Positions 35,911 to 48,539 of a DNA stretch of 64,000 nucleotides are shown here, in pieces. A program made the position numbers and the translations under genes. The notes under the pieces were generated by a model that was not told where the DNA came from, did not search any database, and saw nothing but the letters and a program-made list of their open reading frames with translations. Each line of letters starts with the position of its first letter. Position 1 is the first letter of the stretch. The DNA is from Typhlomys cinereus (lineage: Eukaryota; Chordata; Mammalia; Rodentia; Platacanthomyidae), in NCBI GenBank assembly GCA_023101885.1, contig JALPQD010000076.1, positions 2,498,397 through 2,562,396 of the forward strand. The letters run 5' to 3'.

Positions 35911-36495
35911 AACCTCTACCTCATCTACCAGTTCCTAGTGAGGTCACTGAGAAGAGTGATTGACAACGTAGCTTCCCTGGCAGCCACACAAGAGACCACA
36001 CACACTGTCCAGTGAAGAGGGCTGGGGCTTCCTGTTTGGGCATGGAGCCGGGCAGGCACCCTTATCCTCCCTTCCTGATACCAGTACAGGGAAAACCACA
36101 AACTCCCAGGACTGTGAATTCATGGCAAGAGAAAGGAAAGGAAACCAACGCTCAGCGTGGCAAGGCACCAGGATCAAAATGGCCTAAGTACTTGGTAGCA
36201 CCAAGAAACAAATGCTGAATTCCAGGATTATCTGGGGAGAAAAAGCAGACTTTAGCAGAATCCAGCCTAATAGATCTTTCCACTCCCCTCAGACCCAGAA
36301 CAAAATGGTTAAGAACCTTACCTAATCTAGGATTTCTTAATATGCCTCTCTCTACTGGCTTTTCCCCTGCCACAGTGGAAAGTCCCTGACACAAGCTCCA
36401 AGATCACCTTGTCCTAATTTCTCCCCACCCCACAGTACATAATTCTGCATGGCTTTGCTCTGTTGCACCCTCAAGCCTGTTGAAAGAGTTGCCTA

Positions 36496-36714
36496 GGGGC
36501 TGGAGAGATGACTCGGTGTTAAGCCTCTACCTCACAGGCAGAAGGACCTGAGTTCAGATCCAGGTGGTGCTCTACACTTCTGGCCCCGAGAGGCGGAGTC
36601 TAGAAAAGCCAAAAGGTGGTAGAGCAATCCAGGGTGATTCCCAAAGTCACCCTTGGGCTTCCACAGGCACACATACTGCCCTCTGAGATTCACACACACA
36701 CACACACATACACA
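36496..36714 (+). mobile_element. DIP-like SINE with CA tail
   Basis: A near-complete copy: GGGGCTGGAGAGATGACTCG, CCTGAGTTCAGATCCAGGTG, AGAGCAATCCAGGGTGATTC, TACTGCCCTCTGAGA, then (CA)n at 36690-36714, which runs directly into the polypurine tract. Confidence 0.9.
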
Positions 36715-36897
36715 GTAGAGAGAGAGAGAAAGAGAAAGAAAGAAAGAGAGAAGAAAGAAAAAGAGAGAGAGAGAAAGAAAGAAAAAAAGAAATACAAAGA
36801 CAAGAGAGAGAAAGACAAGAAAGAGAGAGAGAAAGAAAGAAAGAAAAAAAGAAAGACAAGAAAGACGAGAGAAAGAAAGAAAGACAAGAGAGAGAAA

Positions 36898-36933
<36 letters not shown>

Positions 36934-37162
36934 AGAGAAAGAAAGAAAGAAGAAAGAGAAAAAGGAAGGAAGGAGGGCGAGAGAGAGAAGAAAGAAAGAG
37001 AAAAAGAAACAAAGAAAAAAAGAAGAAAAGAAAGAAAGAAAGAAGAAGAAGAAAGAAGAAAGAAAGAAAGAAAGAAAGAAAGAAGAAAGAGAAGAAGAGA
37101 AGGAGAGGAGAGAAGAAAGAAGAAAGAGAAAAAGAAAAAAGAGAAAAAGAAAGAAAAAGAAA

Positions 37163-37203
<41 letters not shown>

Positions 37204-37290
37204 AAAAGAAAGAAGAAAAAGAAAGAAAGAAAAAGAAAGAGAGAGAGAGAGAGGGAGGGAGGGAGGGAGGGAGGGAGGAAGAAAGAAAGA
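36715..37290 (+). repeat. Long polypurine (GAAA/GGGA)n tract
   Basis: About 575 bp almost purely of A and G, mostly GAAA and AGAG units ending in (GGGA)n. Open frames on both strands here are low-complexity artefacts (K/E/R or S/F/L repeats), not genes. Confidence 0.95.
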
Positions 37291-38084
37291 TAGTTCATCT
37301 GCAGCACTCACATTTCTGCAAACCCCTTGAACTATAATGAAATGTCACCACTTGGTCCTTCCCTCTCTCCCCAGCCCTCAGCATCCTGGTAGCCTTGGAG
37401 ACACACATGGCTCTGTCTTTCTGACCTGTCTCACAGTCTCTGACACCATCAGCTCTCTCCTGCGCTGTCCACCTATATCCACAGCCTCAGGCCACTTTTC
37501 CTCTTTCATATCCGAGAGGTTGTGAAGGTTCCATCACACTTTCTGTTCCTTCTCTGCTGTACCCAATCACAAATTTTATTTCCACGTAAGCAGTTGCCCA
37601 GTGCATTTCCTTTACAAGCCCAACAAGTGTTGAGACAAGCCCATTTCCAGCTGCTAGGTTGCAGACCACCAAGCCTTCCTTTTGCCCTCCTCATTCTCTT
37701 TTTTCCAAGTCCGTGCTAGTTTCCCTCAGCAAAATTTCCTTTCCTGCAACTTCCCTTTCCATTGCTGCCTGCTCATGATGCTTTCTTCCTCTCTTTAGGG
37801 AGGGTGCACTAATACCTCACCTGGCTTTCCTGTTTCAATCTGTCCTACTAAACTTCCTTCCTCTCCCCACTCACTGCCCAGCTGCCTCCAAGTCCTGTCT
37901 ACTTTTAGGGTCTTATTCCTCCCAATTGTGTTTTCTATGATGGGCCTGGAATGTTTGCAGCAATGTCAATCCAATTATTCACCTTCCCTTGTTTATATAT
38001 ATAAATGACTCTACTGTTCGTCCTTCCTTCCTTCTCTCTCTCTCTCTTTCTCCTCTCTCATTTTTATACTATTTTTGGAGCATT

Positions 38085-38735
38085 CTTCATATGCTACTTC
38101 ATTTTCATAATAATTTTATTTTTCTTTTTTCTCTCCCTCTACTCTCCATTTACATCCCCCCATCCTTTTCCCCTGACAACCCTTCATTTCCTCTTTCACA
38201 CTTCTTCCTGTTTTCAAGTTTTTTCCCTTGTGTGACCCATTGTGCTTCATCTAGTTTGTCTTTGATGTCATGTGCCTGACATGATTCCTGCTCCAGCAAG
38301 TATCATAGATCAGTGGGAACCATTGAGGATAGCACCTCCTTTTTCTTCCCTATTAGTTCTTATAAGTCTCTCAGGGAGGTGTGGAGCTACTTGAGATCTT
38401 CCCTTTTCCCTGGTGAGATGTTGATAGGACAGTTCCCATGCTGTTCTCGTCATATCTAGGAGATAGCATCTGGCCTACTATTGTCCCCTTTTAAGCTCTT
38501 ACAGTCTTGTCATCACCCCTCTTCCTCCATGTTCCCTGAGCCTTGAAGTAGGGGTCAATGTGACTTTAGATGTCCTGATTAGGACCAAACAGTCCACAGT
38601 CATGTATTTTCTGAAATTTGGCCAATTGTGTTTTTCTGTAGCACCTTCTGTTGCAAAAGAAGGCATCAAGGTTGATGCAGTTTGGTGCAGTGTCTTTATA
38701 GCTAAACTTTAACAACCTGCTATTCCTCTGGGACT
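38085..38735 (-). mobile_element. Old L1 3' UTR fragment
   Basis: AAGCTCTTACAGTCTTGTCA, CCCTGAGCCTTGAAGTAGGG parallels GTGCTCTTACAATCTTACTG, CCCTGAGCTTCAGGATGGGG in the L1 at 50418-50475, so it is an older relative in the same orientation. Confidence 0.65.
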
Positions 38736-41224
38736 TATGTCCTTCCCTTTATAGGTTCTTATTCTAGTTTACAGGAATGGGGTCTCTTCTGATTAGTGGG
38801 TCTTAAATTTGATGAGAAAGCTGTTGGTTGCCTCCTTGATATTCATGCCACTGTTACACAGATAGTCACCTCTTGCCATGGTGATTATTATTATTATTAT
38901 TTTCACAGACTTGATGAGACTTTTGATTGCTTTTCTTCCCCAGTAGTTTCCATAGTACTCTCCAGTACTTTACAAGCTATCCACATATGCTGCTTCCTAA
39001 GAGAAGTCCTAAGCCCTCTAGTGAATCTCTATAACTCTACCAAAGACTGTGAAGCACCTTGAGATGAGGAACTACATGTGTTTTTCACTGTGTGTCCAGC
39101 TACTAACTCTGTCTCACACAGAAGTTGTATTCAAAAACATGTACTGAGTGGATAAAAAGGAAAACTCCATGTTACTTCACTGTTTCCAAATATCTCACCC
39201 CCTTAGCCAATCATTCGGTGACTTCTAGATCTGACTCCTGTGACCTTCCCCTCTTCCTCCCTGTCTGCATTGTTCAGGGTTAATCATTGTTACCAGAATA
39301 GATTCCTAGTTGTTGGTTCTCCATATCGAGTTCTCTCCTATTGCTGACTTTTAATAATAAAAGCCCACCTATTTTTAAGAAGTCCACCTCATACTCTTTT
39401 GTGATACATATTGGATTTGTTCCCCACCAGAACAAGTACTGACTCCCTCCTTCTTCGCAGTACCTTGTTCCATCTTCACCATGGTTTTTGTCCAATGCTG
39501 TACAGTTTGTGTGCTAGAACGAAGAATCTTGGAGAAGAAGTCCCAGTACCTCTGCTGCAGCTGAGCTCAGAGCCTTACTTGCAAAGCCTGCTAGATCACC
39601 AGGTAGCTCAGGCAGCAACCTCTTTATGCTGCGGAAGCTAGAGAGGAACCTGAGTGAGGCATTCAAAGTACTTGTACCCAACTAAAGTCCATTAGACAAA
39701 AACCTGAGAGAATCTTGGAGTTCATGGTCAAAATCCACACAAAGATTTCATACTTGGTAAGAAATTCAGAGATAGAAGACTGAGATTAGGGACCTTCATA
39801 GACTCACCTGCAGGACTGGGCCTGCCATGACTTGATCCGCACCATGACTTAGTCCCCGCAAGTAGGGGGAAAAGTCACACTGAAATACATTGGATCAACT
39901 GGCCCAGTGGATGTTATGCCAAAGGTGGATATCAGAAAAACATGGAAAGGAAAAGGTCTCTGATGTGGTCCTTGGGAACAGACACCCTCCCCAAGCTCTT
40001 GAAACTGGCATGAGTTGGATCCCAGAGAATGTCCTGGAGGGGGTATTCCCTGTGTCTGTTTTGTCGCAGCTCCCCACAAGAAAGGAACCTTTTCATCAGT
40101 GGGGTAATCGCTGTCCCCTCCCTGCAGAGGAAAATAAACAAAGAATTTCCCAGTGGGGTGGACTCCACATCAGCTGAGGTTGCTCCGGTGAGGAATCACA
40201 CTGGAATCCTTGCACCTCGTGGTCACTGGCATCAAAGGCTGCAAGTTTTCTTTCCACCTAATTTTAATATGCTTGTGAGCCTGGGGAGGCTTAATTAAAG
40301 CTGCAGGGGAGCCAAAGTATGCGCACCAAGGGACTGTTTTGATGCTTCAAAAAACCTAAGCAAACAGAATTTGGATTATTCAATTAGCTATGCTTATGGG
40401 ATTTGTTTTGGGTGTTTTGATTGCTCAAAGCCTGCTGGGGAAGTCAGTCATGGAGTTCAGGGCTGAAAGAAGCCACGGTTACTATTCCCCAATTTACTTT
40501 TCATCTTGTCAATGCTTCCCAGGCCTTGCACAGAACTGGGAGCTGTGCATGGCTTCTACTTGCACTTCTCTTACCCAGGTTTTCTGCTGCTTCCAGATTG
40601 CATGCAAGGTCACCTCGTGTGACCCAGCCTGATTGTCCTGCCTGATGGGGCAGTCTTGTTCTTGGAACCCTTTCTGATTTTTTACTGACAGTCTTTGCCA
40701 TGATAAGACGCAAGGTTAATAAGAGGCAGCGCAGGGTCATGGTTCAGAGATGAACTACTTTTTTGTCTGCTTGGCCTCAGATGTATTACCTAAACTTGTC
40801 TGTTTCTGATTGTATCAGCTGCAACATGGAGATATGAATGGAAGAAAATGCATCAACAATATAGAGTTTACTGTGATGATTCACTCTCAAAAAAATTGTG
40901 CTGCATGCCTGTCTCAGATGAATATAAAGGCAAAATGACCATGGATGTCCCAGTCCACAAGCCCTCTTGGACACCTGCAGCCAGGGGGCCAGAGGTTGTT
41001 GGGAGGGCTGTACGCTTTACTTTTCTGAAAGCAGCTTCAAGGCCATGCATAAGCCTTGTCCAAGGCAACCTCAAAGGTCACATGATAGACAACATACACA
41101 AAGCCTAGACAGCGGAGTGTCTCCATGTACCTGGCCTACCAATAGGCAGTTTCCACGGCAAGGATTCCTGCAGCAAGCTTGACTGTAGCAACCAGTTTGT
41201 TGTTGCATCCTGCAGTGGTTATTC
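38736..41224. other. Mostly unassigned intron DNA
   Basis: A short (ATT)n at 38884-38900 and the candidate element at 40250-40460. The many short frames at 39850-41260 overlap on both strands and resemble no known protein. Confidence 0.45.
40250..40460. promoter_or_regulatory. Candidate conserved non-coding element
   Basis: Repeat-free: GAGGCTTAATTAAAGCTGCA, AGTATGCGCACCAAGGGACT, GGATTATTCAATTAGCTATG and TTTGATTGCTCAAAGCCTGC. It carries homeodomain (TTAATTAA, CAATTAG) and TCF/LEF-like (TCAAAG) motifs. Conservation is untested. Confidence 0.3.
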
Positions 41225-41567
41225 TTAACTATTGCTATAAGAGAGCATTCAAAATCAAGCAACTTAAGGGAGAAAGGGAGATTTATTCAGCTTATGGTTC
41301 CAGAGAGGAGATAGAGTCTTTCATGGCAGAGTCAGCATGGCTGGCTGGCCGAAGCTGGAGACGTAAGAGTTAAGTCACACCCATCTGGGAGGCTGAGAGC
41401 TACCAGACTGCTTGCTGCAAAGGCAGACTCCTCTTGGAGGTAGGGTGGGAATGATCCACCTCAAGACCTCAAGATCCACGCCTTCCTCCAGCAGGCTCCA
41501 CCTCTCAAAGGTGCCATGCCCTTGCCAAACACATGAGACTGTGGGTGACACATTCAAATCATGACAC
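41225..41567 (-). mobile_element. MaLR-type LTR
   Basis: AACTATTGCTATAAGAGAGC, AGATTTATTCAGCTTATGGT, CTCCACCTCTCAAAGGTGCC and CACATTCAAATCATGACA: reverse-strand MaLR. Confidence 0.75.
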
Positions 41568-43344
41568 TTCCTGTGACTCCTGCTCTAGAAAAGAAATTCA
41601 CAGTCTGCAGGGGAACTTATGTCTGAGGTTATGGCTTTATCTGGAGGGGATGAGGTTTCTGGCCAATTCTGCGTGTACTGCAGGCCCATCATAGGGTTCC
41701 AGGCAATAATCTTAAAACAAACCATGGGACTGAATCTGATTCATATCCACCAGAAAGCAACCAGAGGAAAGCTCCACTCGATGACAAACTAAGACTCCAC
41801 ACAAAAGAACTTAATGAAAGTTGGTGCTGCTGGATGCTGGTCCTTCCTTCCCATATTTTGGGAACCCAACCAAAGAGACCACCTGAAGCTATACTGTCTA
41901 TGTTAAGTTATCATGAATTCAGCCAGCTTCCTACCCAAAGATCACATTTTCTCACTTGGTATTGTATGTTAAATTTTGTTGCCTTCTTTTTTATTTCATT
42001 TTCATCCTTATTGCATATATCTGGAAGAAAATAACCCAGCAGATAAATAAAATAAACCTCTCGCCAACATCAGGTATGAATGAATTGATCACCTTCCCCA
42101 GCTGTCCATTAACTAGGGAGAAATAAAGATTCCCTGGCTGATAGAAAAGTTCATTTTTATTTTGAGTCATATCATTCCCTCAAAATAAGTCAATCAGATG
42201 CTATAAAGTATATGCTCTGTGTTCACTTCTTTTTGACAGGTGTGAGTTCAAGTAGAGTGACATGGAACATTCAACAGAAGTCAAAGCGGTGGGTTTCATA
42301 AAATTTTCCATGTCACCAAAAAGGAAAGGTGTGAAGCAATGTTAGCGCACCACGCTCAGTCAGAAGACTGGAAGAGTACATGTTAGCATCAGTCTTGAAA
42401 ATTTAGGCTCTAGAATGTCCGCAAATAGCCAGCGTTCTGAGATCTGAACTTCTGCCCCTGCCCTGCAAACTGCTCCAGACACATTTGCGTGAGTTCTCAG
42501 CAGGTGCTTCCTGAATGTCCCAATGCTTCAAGCAGGAGCCAGGCATGTCAGCTGCAAACAGGCCCAGCTGACGCCCTGTAAGCGCGTTTGCTCATCTGAC
42601 AGTCAGTCCTGGCCCATTCCCACGTTGGCTAGTGCTGGACATAGAACAGATGTAGGGGATTATAACGGAAGATGCAGGGAGGCCTTGGGCCACAGCGTCT
42701 GTGGAAGTAATTCATTGCCAAGAGGCAGGCAAGGCCCTGCCGAACCTTCAATGAGGAGTTTGGAGAAGCCTCAGTGGGCCTAAGAACCGGGGCTCAAAAT
42801 TTAACGTTCTCTTGGCATCTTGTAAGAGGAAAGCATCATTTTAAGACAAGCTAAATGAAGAAGAGGAAAACAGATCCCAGCTCCACAATTTTTTATTGAT
42901 CCCTTGCCTATGAACTAGCTGGTGGGATCCATACACTGAGGCATTAAAGTGGAATGCTCTTGTTTCCATGGCAATTCTTAGGAAGAGTTTACAGAGCATT
43001 GCAAGGTATATTACTACCATGGGAAATACACCCAAGGCTGGCCCTAAGTCTCCTCAGTGGATCTCAGAGCTATGGCTTCCGGGCTGCCTTGGGTCTGTTA
43101 TCTAGCTGCGCTGATCCTGGTATTGTCTGCCCTACTTAGAGGAGGTCCGCAGCCTCCAGCTGCTCTCTAGGGCAGAGCTTAGCTGTCTGATACTACTCCG
43201 CACCAACAGAGGGAAGCTATGTTCAGCAGGTTGCTGACCAGAGGTGACTTCCTGTTCGCTGAAGTGTTTGCAAGTAGCCATTCTGGTTCTTATTGCAGAT
43301 GGCTTCCTACAATTCAATTTGACCTTGAATCAATCTGCTTTATA

Positions 43345-43425
43345 GCAAAGACTGGCCTTGAACTCTTGATCCTCTTGCTTCTACTTTTCAAATGTCATGA
43401 CTACAGGCAATGCCTGGCTACTATA
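43345..43425 (-). mobile_element. B1 fragment
   Basis: AAGACTGGCCTTGAACTCTT, GATCCTCTTGCTTCTAC and TGACTACAGGCAATGCCTGG are the internal and 5' parts of B1 in reverse. Confidence 0.7.
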
Positions 43426-43499
43426 TTAAGTAATTATATATGTATATGTGTGTGTGGTGTGTGTGTGTATATATATTATATATATTAAGTAATACACAC

Positions 43500-43558
<59 letters not shown>

Positions 43559-43566
43559 TTACTTAA
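43424..43566. repeat. GT/AT/CA inverted microsatellite cluster
   Basis: ATTAAGTAAT at 43424 is followed by GT and TA runs, a second ATTAAGTAAT, then (CA)n at 43493-43556 and ATTACTTAAT. The GT arm and CA arm are mutually complementary. Confidence 0.85.
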
Positions 43567-43577
43567 TTCATTTTGCA

Positions 43578-43645
43578 GAACCGGGGATAGATCCCAGAGC
43601 TTTGCTCAATGCAAGGCAAGTGTTTTACCATTGAGCCTCACCTGA
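43578..43645 (-). mobile_element. ID SINE
   Basis: AACCGGGGATAGATCCCAGA and CAAGTGTTTTACCATTGAGC, reverse ID. Confidence 0.7.
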
Positions 43646-46600
43646 AGCGCCAGTGGCACTGCTGTAGGCTTCATGATTCTAAACTTCATAGCCACCCAAC
43701 TATGTTAGTACATTTCCCTAAGTTCCGTTAGTTTTAAAATTAGGTTACTTGGAGAGCCACAAAGAAAAAGATGTTAAGAATTTTCTTGCTCAGTGGTCAC
43801 TTAAGATACATTTATGAACACGAACAAGCATTTAGATAAAAATTCTATGAAGAATAAAATTCAGAAAAAAATGTTTTCCAGTTTTTCTCTTCCACTAGCT
43901 GCATTGCTGGTTTCTTTATCAAGGGTCCCAGCAGGAAGAGGAAAGGCAGGCCCTGCTGTGGCTGCTCAGGCTCAGAGTGATGTCATGGTTATTTTTCTAA
44001 AACAGTAATAAATATGTCTTTTTCTAGAGTGAATAATGTAGAAATCAAGTTGCTAATAAGAAAAAAGAGTAACTGACAACAGTTTATTAATAAGAACTTT
44101 TAATGAGAAACAGATAAAGAGGCATAAAATTATACATCCTTGACATTAAACCCTACAGTGAAAAAGCAAGTAAAAGTATAAGCAACAACAAAAAATGCAC
44201 TTTTCACTGAACATCCAACAAATTAAAACCCCAAGGTCAGGAGTAGAATTTATTCCACCAGCTGGGAATTTTCTTTCTTTTTTAAATAGCCATTCAAAGT
44301 AACCTAGTTGGTTTTCTGCAGAAAAAAAAAAAAAAAGTTACTTATTGTGTTTTGCTTCTCTTCCTCTGAAAACTAATTTCAAACTAATGGAGAAATGGGA
44401 AACATTTTTAAAAAACTAAGAAATGTCACAAAGGGGGGGAGGAGAAAAACATTCAAAAGGTCAGGTGATTTATGAAGAGCATAGGATAGCAAGTGTTGTT
44501 TACATCTTTGCTCAGTTTTAAGATGGGGAATGGCACAAGCAACTTCCGATCCCTGGTAGCACCACTCAGCAGTGTTCATGTTCCATTGTGTCCAAGAATT
44601 TCAAAAGAGGGAAAATATATGGACAACGTACACTGACATAGATTAGAAAGGGAAATGTCGCAAAAGTGTTTCCATTAGGGTATGATCAAAAAAAGAAAAA
44701 GTGGATCTGTTTTATGTAAATTTTCAAGACTGACCTATTGAAGACAGTCAAAAGCACATTAATTAAATTTACAGAGCCAACAAAGGTGAAGCCCCTGGAG
44801 GTTAGATGTAAAATACACAGATGGACTGAGAGAGATGAGAGGAAGTGAGCAAACTTTTACAACATGATATTCCGCTTGGAAATATGCACGCTAATACAGT
44901 GGGGAATACTAGCCCAAAGACAGATAGCTGGTTGAAAGAAAAAGTTAATAACATGTTGAGTCTGAAAAACTGCACAGACCAAAGCCAGGAAATTGCAAAG
45001 TTATGGATCCCACAGTAACTGTAAATTAACCCCCTTGCACATGTGTAGTATTTCTTATTACTGTCAGTGGTGTTAACTTTCACGCCTCAACATACGTGTG
45101 TGGATTCTTGGCTTGAGTGGGGCTTGTAATGAGAGCAAAGGTGTGAACAGGCATGGATTGCCTGCTGCAGTGCAAGGTCACTCAGGAGTCTCAATGCTCA
45201 GTCTCCCCTGCTCCTTAGAGCTCGACTCAAAGTCTCATTTCTCAGCAAAGGAGCTAAAAGGTACACACATTTCCAGATGACTGAAGAGAAGTCCGTGAAC
45301 GCAAGCTAGGTAGCAGGAAGTCTATAATGCAGTGCAAAGGCCCCCTCTGGATTCAAGTGCACCCCCTTTCTGGAGTTGCTTTCTTTACGTGCCTCCTGTG
45401 AGCCACTCCATCTTTCACCAACATGATCTTTGTGCCTGTTTTTTAATTGCCCATATCCTGTTTCTTCTTTATTTATTATACCCCTTTCTTAGTGAGCTGG
45501 TTCCTAGAGATCAGATAGTGTTTTCCGTTCACAGCATCCAAACCACAGATCCGGTTGTTTTCATCTGTTTTCTGTAGTGCTTTGCTACTAGTATTCCTCA
45601 GGCAACTTTTACGGTACACGTTCCAATCCGTCTCTCAGTGCAGACTCGGTACCGGAACGGAAGCTTCAAAGCACTGCTTCCAGAGTTATCGTTCAAGCCA
45701 CTCCCCTCTGCTTCCACGCCTGCTCAGAATGTCTCTTGCCTTCCCTCAACACAACAGTGCTCTGGTTTTTCACTCTGCCTTTCGGACTGTTGCCACCTCA
45801 CTGGGGATTTTTCCAACATGGACCACTCCCTTGTGAAGTCCCTTCTTCCCCATCCCTAGAAAGGCCATTCTGCCATGGTCTGGTCCCCAGAATCTGTGTC
45901 TTCTAAAGGATCTTGTGTCCTCCTCAGGCTCATGGCAATCTCTACCTTGTATTACCTCAGGCCTTCACTCTCCTCTGCACCTGCCTTTGCTTACTGTCGT
46001 CAGTCTCCTCTACTTTGCATTCTGTGAACACACTCGGACCTTTTTTCCTATCAGTGCCTCGGTTATCCTTTTCTAAACAGAGATCCAAAATCATTCTGCT
46101 TTTTGCTCATTTTCATTTCCTACCAGTCTCAAAAAAATTGTATACACATACTATCATGATGTTAGGCATCCATTGGGAATGTTGGAATAACTCCCCTCCA
46201 TAGATGAAGGGCAAACTGCGTTCATTTCTCACTGTCATGGTTGCCCTCAGAAGTCTCCATGTGTTCATCTTCATTAAGAACTACTCATTTGCCTTTCTTT
46301 GGCTTCTCTCCAAAGCCAGAACCTTCCAATTTGCTTCTGAAAGTCAGTGGCTGAGTCAGAGCTCTGCCCTGTTCCTTTGACAGACCCCTGAACCTCCCTT
46401 CTGCCAGCCCTGGCTCTCATTCACCCTTGACTGCTTCAGAGTCTTCTCTTAAGCTCATGTCCTGCCCTTACTCAGAATGGCTGGTACCTAAATTCACACT
46501 CCTTGTTCAAAGTGGAGCCTCAGTGCACCGTGTGCAAGGGTCTCCCTTCCACCCCCCATGTGACTGGGCTCTGCCTTGGCGGCTCCCTGCCGGGTGGCCA

Positions 46601-46729
46601 TGACCTGCTTTAGGACTAGCACCGCTCCTTGCAGTTCTTCAGAAAGCCCTGGCAGCAGCTCCTGCTGAACTGACCCTTGTGAGTCATAGCCAGGGGCCAC
46701 CTCATGTGTCGAGTAACTCAGGCGCCTCG
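43646..46729. other. Unassigned intron DNA
   Basis: AT-rich to about 45080, then pyrimidine-rich on the + strand (45330-46480). The latter could be old antisense L2, but I could not align it. Confidence 0.4.
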
Positions 46730-46815
46730 GGGTGGGGGGGGGCTCCATGGCAGAGCGTTTGCCTGGTTTGCACAAGACTGAGTTCCACTTCCCCCTGGGT
46801 TCCACCCTCAGCACA
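46730..46815 (+). mobile_element. ID SINE
   Basis: TGGCAGAGCGTTTGCCTGGT, CTGAGTTCCACTTCCCCCTG and TTCCACCCTCAGCACACAGC; the A-rich tail contains ACAGACAGAG. Confidence 0.65.
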
Positions 46816-47179
46816 CAGCAAAACAGACAGAGACAGATCAGAACTTTAACACCATTGGGCCAAGCACTGAGGTCCAGTAAGGAAAGTTACCCAAATTGCA
46901 ACAAGTTCCACACACAGAGACAAAGGCCATGGAACGAAGTGCCTTGCCTATTTAAATATTAGCATGAGGCTTGCATATATCTGCCTGAAAAGAACTAAAA
47001 TATTAACCACATGGTGCAGTTCCCAATGTTTCTCTCCGAGTAGCCCCACCCCCTTGGGACATACATGTTCTACTTACTGCTTTGGCCAACTACTTTCACA
47101 TATGCAATTTGTGTATTGAAACCTGTGAAAAATGTCAACTGTACTATTGTTTTGCAGGTATTTTAAGATATGTAGGTGA

Positions 47180-47346
47180 ATAGACAGACAGAAAGATAGA
47201 CAGATAGATAGATAAGATACTAGCTAGACAGACAGACAGACAGATAGATAAGAATAGATAGATAAATAGATAAGGATAGATAGATAAGGATAGATAGATA
47301 AGGATAGATAGATAGATAGATGGATAGACAGACAGATAGATAGATT
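47180..47346 (+). repeat. GATA/GACA compound microsatellite
   Basis: GATA and GACA tetramers with a 14-bp higher-order unit (GATAGATAGATAAG) repeated around 47240-47310. Confidence 0.95.
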
Positions 47347-47771
47347 GCCCTTCTCAATGCTGGATCAGTCTTTTTAAAAATCAGCACCTATTGAACATTC
47401 TTCCTGCCCCATGGATGGCCAAGACATTTTTCTGCAGATCTGAAGCACTGATGAGTGGGTTTTTCACAGTCAGACTCAGTCTTTAGACCTAAGTCTGAGG
47501 AATGACTCCACACAGAGGCACCTGTGTTATTCTGCTTGCTACACTGAGAGACTTAAGTGCGTTGACCTCCAGAGCCGGAGACTGGAGAGGATCTGAAGTG
47601 ATCCCGTGTGACTGTCTTGTCTCTGGGCAGAGTCTTAGAAGAGTCCTAGTGCCTCCAGTATCAATCACTCAGACTGAGCGTCCAAGCTTACATTCTCCAG
47701 TGAACTACTGCATGTTGACATGAGGCGACTTCTTTACACCCAATTACTATCCTTTAAAAACATGATGTTTT

Positions 47772-47969
47772 GGGGCCAGAGAGGTGACTCAGGGGTTAAG
47801 CCCCCGCCTTGCAGGTGGAAGGTCCCGAGACCATGCATAGACACCCGGGCAGAAGCGGGGCAGCCTGCGTTTCTGGTCCTGGTAGGGCGGAGCCTGTGAA
47901 TCCCAGGGCAGAGTAAACAAGGAAGAGGTGGAGATGGTCCATAGTGGTTCCCGAATTCACCTGTGGTTC

Positions 47970-48023
<54 letters not shown>

Positions 48024-48064
48024 CACACACACAATTGAATAAATAATAAAAAAAGATCTTTAAA
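47772..48064 (+). mobile_element. Young DIP-like SINE, GTGGTTCTA variant
   Basis: GGGGCCAGAGAGGTGACTCA head, TGGTTCCCGAATTCACCTGT, GGTTCTA, then (CA)n (47972-48033) and AATTGAATAAATAATAAAA. Near-perfect target duplications AAAAACATGATGTTTT (47756-47771) and AAAAACATGATATTTT (48065-48080) flank it. Pairs with the copy at 5473-5764. Confidence 0.88.
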
Positions 48065-48539
48065 AAAAACATGATATTTTGGAATTCATTGATGTCCTCT
48101 GGGATGATTTGAAAATGTCATCTTGGCCCAGAGCTACCAGCTTCAGTAGTGAACCCTGAAAACCTGCCTGTCACACCCCATAGCTTCTCCTGCACAGCCT
48201 GCTTTACTGACCGGATTCATCGCATAAAACTGCTTGCTCAGTGAACACAGCTAGTACCACATTCCCCAAAACAGACCCATTACCAAAACCACCATTTTAA
48301 GATGCTCCATCTCAGACAGAACAGAAAAAGGCAGCTCGAAAATGTAGTTAAAGAATTAACATGTGTCTGGAAAAGTCAGACTAGGATCTCTAGTCTAAAA
48401 ATGGAAGCTGGATTATATGTATTTAAGGGCTTGTAGTTGATTAAAATAAAAGCAATTGAAATAGTCAGGAGTCATAATAGAGAGCTCAGTGCAGGGCAGA
48501 CAGGGCAGAGACCCAAGAGGACACGGGGTTCCAAAGCCA

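Noticed and set aside
36532..37311. Long open frames on both strands (up to 259 codons)
   Set aside because: They are translations of a GAAA/CTTT simple repeat and have no protein-like composition.
45330..46480. Antisense L2 over the pyrimidine-rich stretch
   Set aside because: Composition is similar to antisense L2 but I could not align a convincing core by eye.
47180..47346. CRISPR-like array
   Set aside because: The regular spacing is a tetranucleotide satellite, and this is a mammalian genome.
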